Positions 7,277 through 11,088 of a DNA stretch of 11,088 bases are shown here, in pieces (positions within the stretch are counted from its first letter, which is position 1; each line of letters starts with the position of its first letter). The stretch comes from Pseudomonadota bacterium. Lineage in GTDB: Bacteria; Pseudomonadota; Alphaproteobacteria; Micropepsales; Micropepsaceae. Location: NCBI GenBank assembly GCA_021817355.1, contig JAKAVI010000147.1, positions 1-11,088 on the forward strand. Reading direction: 5' to 3'. The position numbers and the translations under genes are program-made. The notes beneath the pieces were generated by a model. It saw only the letters and a list, made by a program, of their open reading frames with translations. It was not told the origin of the DNA and ran no database searches.

Positions 7277-7758
7277 CAGGCTTCTCCCTGCACACTAGCG
7301 GTTTCAGCGACAGCTTCATGCGCCGTCGGTTTAGATTGCGACTGCGTCCGTCCACGTGTCTTCTTCGACGCGGACTTCTTCTCCGTGGCCTGCTTTTCTT
7401 CCACGACTACTGTGATTTGCGCGAAGGGTTTCTCAACACGTGCGCCGCGTCCGCGAGCGCGGGCGTGAAAGCGCTTCATGATCAGATTTTTGCCTACCGA
7501 CGCTTCACTCACGACCAGATCATCAACATCAAGATCGTGGTTGTTCTCTGCATTGGCTATCGCCGATTGCAAAACCTTTTTGACCACCTTTGCGACGCGC
7601 TTCGGCGAAAACGTCAACTCGTTCAGCGCACTTTCCGCAGATTTGCCGCGAATAGACTGGGCCACGAGATTAAGCTTGCGCGGTGAGGTCCGAATATTAC
7701 GACCAACAGCCTTAGCCTGGGTTTCGGCCAGAACGCGTGGGCGAGATGCCTTACCCAT
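7276..7758 (-). CDS. rplV: 50S ribosomal protein L22 with C-terminal tail
   Basis: L22 (uL22) extends a beta-hairpin into the exit tunnel, where it forms part of the constriction with L4. Residues 1–120 are a complete L22: [39 protein letters not shown] and the hairpin region [31 protein letters not shown] (89–119). Residues 121–160 are a low-complexity tail: first lysine/serine-rich ([19 protein letters not shown]), then acidic and alanine-rich. E. coli L22 has 110 residues and lacks it. No deletion in the macrolide-related hairpin is evident. The gene starts 2 nt after rpsS, with GAGGGG upstream, and its stop overlaps the rpsC start. Confidence 0.97.
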   Translation of the reverse strand: MGKASRPRVLAETQAKAVGRNIRTSPRKLNLVAQSIRGKSAESALNELTFSPKRVAKVVKKVLQSAIANAENNHDLDVDDLVVSEASVGKNLIMKRFHARARGRGARVEKPFAQITVVVEEKQATEKKSASKKTRGRTQSQSKPTAHEAVAETASVQGEA

Positions 7759-7760
7759 TA

Positions 7761-8039
7761 TCAGCCCCTCTTTGCTTTCTTGTCTGCCGAATGGCCATAG
7801 AAGGTACGCGTCGGAGAAAACTCTCCGAGCTTGTGCCCAACCATGTCTTCCGTCACCAGAACGGGAATGTGCTTTTTTCCGTTGTACACGCCAAAGGTTA
7901 GCCCTACGAACTGTGGTAGTATGGTTGAGCGCCGCGACCAGGTTTTGATCACTTCCTTGCGCCCCGAGCTACGCGTGGCTTCAGCCTTCCTAAGAAGGAA
8001 GCCATCCACAAATGGGCCTTTCCAAACCGAACGAGCCAT
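7761..8039 (-). CDS. rpsS: 30S ribosomal protein S19
   Basis: S19 (uS19) forms a complex with S13 in the head of the small subunit and takes part in intersubunit bridging. The 92-residue product begins [20 protein letters not shown], contains [30 protein letters not shown], and ends with the signature [27 protein letters not shown]. The length matches E. coli (92). It lies 6 nt after the rplB stop; the best ribosome-binding match, AAGAGG, ends only 2 nt before the ATG, which is closer than usual and suggests reliance on coupling to L2. Confidence 0.98.
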   Translation of the reverse strand: MARSVWKGPFVDGFLLRKAEATRSSGRKEVIKTWSRRSTILPQFVGLTFGVYNGKKHIPVLVTEDMVGHKLGEFSPTRTFYGHSADKKAKRG

Positions 8040-8045
8040 AACCTC

Positions 8046-8885
8046 TTACCCTTGCGTCTTTTTGGCGTGCCGCGAACGCACGATGAATTTCTGCGTCTTC
8101 TTATTCGAACGTGTCCGCGCGCCCTTGGTCGACTTGCCCCATGGTGTAACGGGATGGCGACCACCTTTGGTACGCCCTTCACCACCACCATGCGGATGGT
8201 CGATCGGGTTCATCGCTGTCCCACGAACGTGAGGACGACGCCCCTTCCACACATTGCGCCCCGCCTTGCCGATGACCTCGTTCATGTGGTCCGGGTTGGA
8301 GACAGCTCCCACCGTAGCCATGCACGCTAGCAGCACCCTTCGTACTTCACCTGAATTCAGACGCAACGTGGCGTACCCGGAGTCACGTCCGAGATACTGC
8401 GCATACGTCCCTGCAGATCGTGCAATCTGACCACCCTTGCCGGGCTTCATTTCGATATTATGTACGATCGTACCAACCGGCATGGCACCCAAAGGCATGG
8501 CGTTACCAGGTTTAACGTCCACGCGTTCGCCGGAAATTACCGTATCACCTACCGCGAGGCGCTGAGGAGCCAGAATATAGGCAAGCTCTCCATCCTTATA
8601 TTTGATGAGGGCTATATAGGGCGTACGATTGGGATCATACTCAATACGCTCAACCCGTGCCGGCACGTCGAACTTACGACGCTTGAAATCCACTATCCGA
8701 TAACGCTGCTTATGGCCACCGCCCTGCCAGCGCACAGTCACACGACCAGTGTTGTTGCGGCCGCCATTACGGGTCTGCCCTTCGGTCAGGGACTTCACAG
8801 GCCCGCCCTTATACAGGTGCGTGCGATTGACCAGCACGAGCTGCCGCTGACCAGGCGTAGTAGGTTTGTACTTTTTCAGCGCCAT
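8046..8885 (-). CDS. rplB: 50S ribosomal protein L2
   Basis: L2 (uL2) is a highly conserved protein needed for subunit association and the peptidyl transferase centre. The 279-residue product (E. coli 273) has the OB-fold region with [24 protein letters not shown] (44–67), an SH3-like domain in the middle, and the C-terminal signature [18 protein letters not shown] (221–238). His230 in [10 protein letters not shown] corresponds to the conserved E. coli His229. A basic C-terminal extension ends in [10 protein letters not shown], as expected. It starts 1 nt after the rplW stop. Confidence 0.99.
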   Translation of the reverse strand: MALKKYKPTTPGQRQLVLVNRTHLYKGGPVKSLTEGQTRNGGRNNTGRVTVRWQGGGHKQRYRIVDFKRRKFDVPARVERIEYDPNRTPYIALIKYKDGELAYILAPQRLAVGDTVISGERVDVKPGNAMPLGAMPVGTIVHNIEMKPGKGGQIARSAGTYAQYLGRDSGYATLRLNSGEVRRVLLACMATVGAVSNPDHMNEVIGKAGRNVWKGRRPHVRGTAMNPIDHPHGGGEGRTKGGRHPVTPWGKSTKGARTRSNKKTQKFIVRSRHAKKTQG

Positions 8886-8886
8886 C

Positions 8887-9174
8887 TCAGAGCCCCGTCG
8901 TAATATCGATCTGTTGCCCCTCCAGGAGGGTCACGATCGCTTTTTTGTAATCGCTGCGCCGATAAGGCCGACCCCGCGCCATCTTGGCTTTACCCTTGAT
9001 GCGCTGAGTGTTTACTGCCTTGACCTTAACTTTGAACAACGCCTCTACCGCCTTGGCGATTGCAGGCTTGGTCGCATCAAGAGTTACGCGAAATATCACC
9101 TGATTCACTTCGGTCAGCTTGGTCGCCTTTTCCGTAATTACAGGCGACAGGATGACGTCATATTCACTGCTCAT
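8887..9174 (-). CDS. rplW: 50S ribosomal protein L23
   Basis: L23 (uL23) stands at the exit of the polypeptide tunnel and is the main docking site for trigger factor and SRP. The 95-residue product has [11 protein letters not shown] near the N-terminus, where Glu15 corresponds to the factor-binding Glu18 of E. coli, then [19 protein letters not shown] and the basic loop before [19 protein letters not shown]. The length is normal (E. coli 100). It overlaps the rplD stop by 4 nt (ATGA), a classic coupling arrangement. Confidence 0.98.
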   Translation of the reverse strand: MSSEYDVILSPVITEKATKLTEVNQVIFRVTLDATKPAIAKAVEALFKVKVKAVNTQRIKGKAKMARGRPYRRSDYKKAIVTLLEGQQIDITTGL

Positions 9175-9788
9175 GCCAGACGCTCCTCAATCGCTTTCAC
9201 CGCCGCCCTGGTGAGAACCAGCTTTTCGCTCCGGAGAATGTCGTAAACATTCAATCCTTCCGCAGGAAGCAGCGACACGTGATTCAGATTGCGAGCCGAC
9301 ATGGCAAAGTTCAAATCGAACGCTCCGTCTACTACCAAAGCGTTTGATAGCCCAAGCTTTCTAAGCTGCTCCGCTAGATCTTTGGTTTTCATTGCCACAG
9401 ACTTGGCCTCATCCAGCACTACAATGGCACCAACTTTGGCCTTGGCCGAAAGAGCGTGCTTCAAACCCAGTGCACGTACCTTCTTGGGCAGTGAAAATTC
9501 ATGGCTGTGATTGACCGGCCCCATCGCTTTGGCACCGCCAACGAAGAGCGGCGCAGAACGTGGCCCATGGCGGGCCACGCCGCCACCTTTTTGCCGTCCC
9601 ACGCGCTTCTTGGTTCGATCAATTTCACCGCGCGTAAGTACTTTGTGCGTACCCGCACGGCGTTTGGCCAGCTGCCACACCACGACACGCTGCAACAGGT
9701 CAGCCCGCGGCTCCAACCCAAACACCGAATCGTTGAGTTCAATCTCACCACTGTCACTGGCGTCGAGCTTGAGAACTTGCGTCTTCAT
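9171..9788 (-). CDS. rplD: 50S ribosomal protein L4
   Basis: L4 (uL4) binds 23S rRNA early in assembly and sends a loop into the exit tunnel. The 205-residue product (E. coli 201) has the tunnel loop around residues 46–90 ([13 protein letters not shown], then [16 protein letters not shown]); Lys67 in RQKGGG matches the loop lysine at which macrolide-resistance changes occur in E. coli (Lys63). The C-terminal half ([38 protein letters not shown]) is typical. In E. coli L4 represses the S10 operon through the rpsJ leader; whether that holds here is unknown. It starts 1 nt after the rplC stop with GGAGGG upstream. Confidence 0.98.
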   Translation of the reverse strand: MKTQVLKLDASDSGEIELNDSVFGLEPRADLLQRVVVWQLAKRRAGTHKVLTRGEIDRTKKRVGRQKGGGVARHGPRSAPLFVGGAKAMGPVNHSHEFSLPKKVRALGLKHALSAKAKVGAIVVLDEAKSVAMKTKDLAEQLRKLGLSNALVVDGAFDLNFAMSARNLNHVSLLPAEGLNVYDILRSEKLVLTRAAVKAIEERLA

Positions 9789-9789
9789 C

Positions 9790-10500
9790 TCAGCCCTCCG
9801 CCGCTATTTCGGCATTGTTGGCAGCGCGCTTCTTTACTGATGCAGGCAAGGGAGCTTCCTTTGGTACCTGATGTTTGATGGCATCACGCACCATCACCCA
9901 TCCACCGCGATGGCCCGGAACCGCACCTTTGACCATGATGAGCCCGCGCTCCACATCCACCTTGGCAATTTCAAGGTTCTGAGTCGTGACGCGATCTACG
10001 CCGTAGTGCCCGTGCATCTTCTTGTTCTTGAAAGTTTTACCGGGATCCTGGCGTCCACCGGTACCACCAAGGCTACGATGAGATATCGACACGCCATGGC
10101 TCGCTTCCAGTCCACGGAAATTCCACCGCTTCATGGCACCAGTGAAACCGCGACCAATGGTGATCCCCGTGACATCCACCTTCTGGCCTGGGACGAAGTG
10201 ATCGGCTAAAATCACATCGCCAACCTCGAGCAGATTAGCTTCGTCAACGCGGAACTCCGCGAGCTTCTTCTTCGGTTCGACTTCGGCCTTGGCGAACTGT
10301 CCGCGATCGGCTTTGGTTAAACGCTTTGGTTTTGCAAATCCAGAACCGAGCTGGACAGCTGTATAGCCATCCGTATCCTCGGTGCGCCTAGCCACGACCT
10401 GACAGCCATCGAGCTTCAAGACCGTGACGGGCACATGCCGGCCGTCCTCCAAAAAGAGGCGGGTCATGCCGACCTTCTGCGTGATGACGCCTGTGCGCAT
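9790..10500 (-). CDS. rplC: 50S ribosomal protein L3
   Basis: L3 (uL3) is one of the two assembly initiators of the large subunit and reaches toward the peptidyl transferase centre. The 236-residue product begins [20 protein letters not shown] and carries [13 protein letters not shown] (118–130), the central loop [32 protein letters not shown] (134–165) and [16 protein letters not shown]. Gln151 in RQDPGK corresponds to the glutamine methylated in E. coli (Gln150). E. coli L3 has 209 residues; the extra length is a tail after about residue 208 ([24 protein letters not shown]). It follows rpsJ by 15 nt with GGAGTAGG upstream. Confidence 0.98.
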   Translation of the reverse strand: MRTGVITQKVGMTRLFLEDGRHVPVTVLKLDGCQVVARRTEDTDGYTAVQLGSGFAKPKRLTKADRGQFAKAEVEPKKKLAEFRVDEANLLEVGDVILADHFVPGQKVDVTGITIGRGFTGAMKRWNFRGLEASHGVSISHRSLGGTGGRQDPGKTFKNKKMHGHYGVDRVTTQNLEIAKVDVERGLIMVKGAVPGHRGGWVMVRDAIKHQVPKEAPLPASVKKRAANNAEIAAEG

Positions 10501-10515
10501 CTCCGCACCTACTCC

Positions 10516-10824
10516 TTAAAGCTTGATCTCGACATCAACACCGGCGGCCAGGTCTAGCTTCATAAGCGCGTCGACCGTCTGGGGCGTCGGTTCAATGATG
10601 TCGAGGAGACGCTTGTGAGTCCGGATTTCGAACTGCTCGCGGCTCTTCTTGTCTACGTGCGGGGACCGATTCACGGTAAAGCGTTCGATCAACGTTGGCA
10701 GCGGAATTGGTCCGCGCACCTGTGCTCCCGTACGCTTTGCCGTGTTTACGATTTCCCGCGTCGAATTGTCGAGGATGCGGTGATCGAAGGCTTTGAGCCG
10801 GATCCGAATATTTTGGCTCTGCAT
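10516..10824 (-). CDS. rpsJ: 30S ribosomal protein S10
   Basis: S10 (uS10) is part of the head of the small subunit and, as NusE, joins NusB in transcription antitermination. The 102-residue product begins [19 protein letters not shown] and includes the exposed loop and signature [35 protein letters not shown]. Its length is that of the family (E. coli 103). The ribosome-binding site AGAGGT lies 5 nt before the ATG, followed by an A-run. It is the first ribosomal protein gene after tuf, separated by a 136-nt spacer that is the natural place for a leader or promoter. Confidence 0.98.
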   Translation of the reverse strand: MQSQNIRIRLKAFDHRILDNSTREIVNTAKRTGAQVRGPIPLPTLIERFTVNRSPHVDKKSREQFEIRTHKRLLDIIEPTPQTVDALMKLDLAAGVDVEIKL

Positions 10825-10960
10825 TTTTTACCTCTATCGTGGCTGTCTACCGTTTCTGCTCGGTCTACCACTGCTTTCGTTCTATAAACCTAATTCACCA
10901 CTTATCCTCAGATCCAAGCCGCGCTCCGCTTACGAGAGCGCGGCTGTGAACCAAACGCAC
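10825..10960 (-). other. tuf–rpsJ spacer / possible S10 leader
   Basis: This 136-nt gap holds a GC-rich hairpin near tuf, the rpsJ ribosome-binding site, and a 7-nt direct repeat (GTCTACC on the plus strand at 10845–10851 and 10863–10869, 18 nt apart). No convincing -35/-10 pair was found: a TATAGA hexamer is present on the minus strand but has no good -35 at 16–18 nt. The S10 operon may therefore be read through from tuf or use a promoter not recognisable by eye. In E. coli an S10 leader mediates L4 control; no such structure is identifiable here. Confidence 0.5.
10917..10945 (-). repeat. GC-rich hairpin downstream of tuf
   Basis: AGCCGCGCTC (10917–10926) and GAGCGCGGCT (10936–10945) form a perfect 10-bp inverted repeat with a 9-nt loop, 15 nt past the tuf stop codon. 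On the transcript the stem is followed by TTGGATCTGAG, not a U-run, so it is not a standard intrinsic terminator. It could be a weak or factor-assisted terminator that lowers read-through from tuf to rpsJ, an RNA processing or stability stem, or part of the S10 leader. Confidence 0.55.
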
Positions 10961-11088
10961 TTACTTAATGATGGCCGAGACCACGCCGGAACCCACAGTA
11001 CGTCCACCCTCACGGATAGCGAAACGCAACTTCTCTTCCATGGCGATGGGAACAATGAGCTCGACTTCAATAGCCACGTTGTCACCGG
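10961..11088 (-). CDS. tuf: Elongation factor Tu (C-terminal 41 codons, 5' end outside window)
   Basis: EF-Tu is the GTPase that delivers aminoacyl-tRNA to the ribosome. Only the end is here: the frame reads [20 protein letters not shown], followed by the highly conserved [21 protein letters not shown] and a TAA at 10961–10963. This is the third beta-barrel domain, which contacts tRNA and is the site of kirromycin-related contacts in the whole protein. The GTPase domain is off the right edge. A tuf gene directly before rpsJ is the usual proteobacterial arrangement; whether the genome has a second copy cannot be judged from here. Confidence 0.97.
   Translation of the reverse strand, partial: GDNVAIEVELIVPIAMEEKLRFAIREGGRTVGSGVVSAIIK

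Noticed and set aside
10870..10920. Promoter for the S10 operon in the tuf–rpsJ spacer
   Set aside because: A TATAGA hexamer exists on the minus strand, but no -35 match better than 2–3 of 6 occurs at suitable spacing, so it was not listed as a promoter.
10917..10945. Calling the tuf hairpin a classical intrinsic terminator
   Set aside because: The stem is good but the following bases (TTGGATCTGAG) contain no U-tract, so only a hairpin is claimed.
1..11088. A hidden accessory system (defence genes, mobile elements, CRISPR)
   Set aside because: Almost every base is assigned to conserved genes in a standard order; the only unassigned stretches are two spacers of about 140–155 nt, neither of which encodes a recognisable protein.

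Overview
This window is a near-complete S10–spc ribosomal protein gene cluster, read entirely on the minus strand, so gene order runs from high to low coordinates. It starts in the 3' end of an elongation factor Tu gene (cut by the right edge), passes through 21 complete ribosomal protein genes, and ends in the first 347 codons of secY (cut by the left edge). The order is tuf, rpsJ, rplC, rplD, rplW, rplB, rpsS, rplV, rpsC, rplP, rpmC, rpsQ, rplN, rplX, rplE, rpsN, rpsH, rplF, rplR, rpsE, rpmD, rplO, secY.

The protein sequences suggest an alphaproteobacterium. SecY begins MASAAEQLAANFNF, S14 is the 101-residue zinc-free form, tuf sits directly upstream of rpsJ, there is no rpmJ between rplO and secY, and the L14, S19, L5 and EF-Tu C-terminal sequences look alphaproteobacterial. 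I cannot place it more finely without a tree. Base composition is moderate, and no gene stands out as foreign.

Layout: 10961–11088 is the tuf tail. 10825–10960 is a spacer with a 10-bp GC-rich hairpin. 5625–10824 is the S10 block (S10, L3, L4, L23, L2, S19, L22, S3, L16, L29, S17). 1197–5599 is the spc block (L14, L24, L5, S14, S8, L6, L18, S5, L30, L15). The S10 and spc blocks are separated by only 25 nt with no visible terminator, so they probably form one transcript. 1042–1196 is a second long spacer with two inverted repeats, followed by secY. All other gene junctions run from an 8-nt overlap to a 25-nt gap, and several stops overlap the next start, which suggests translational coupling.

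The products work together: all but two are structural proteins of the 30S or 50S subunit, EF-Tu brings aminoacyl-tRNA to that ribosome, and SecY is the membrane channel that takes nascent or finished protein from it. I see no accessory system, mobile element, CRISPR array, tRNA or rRNA gene here. The points worth a second look are modest: the two structured spacers, a roughly 40-residue basic N-terminal extension on L5, a roughly 40-residue C-terminal tail on L22, smaller tails on L15, S5, S3 and L3, and a few unusual start sites.
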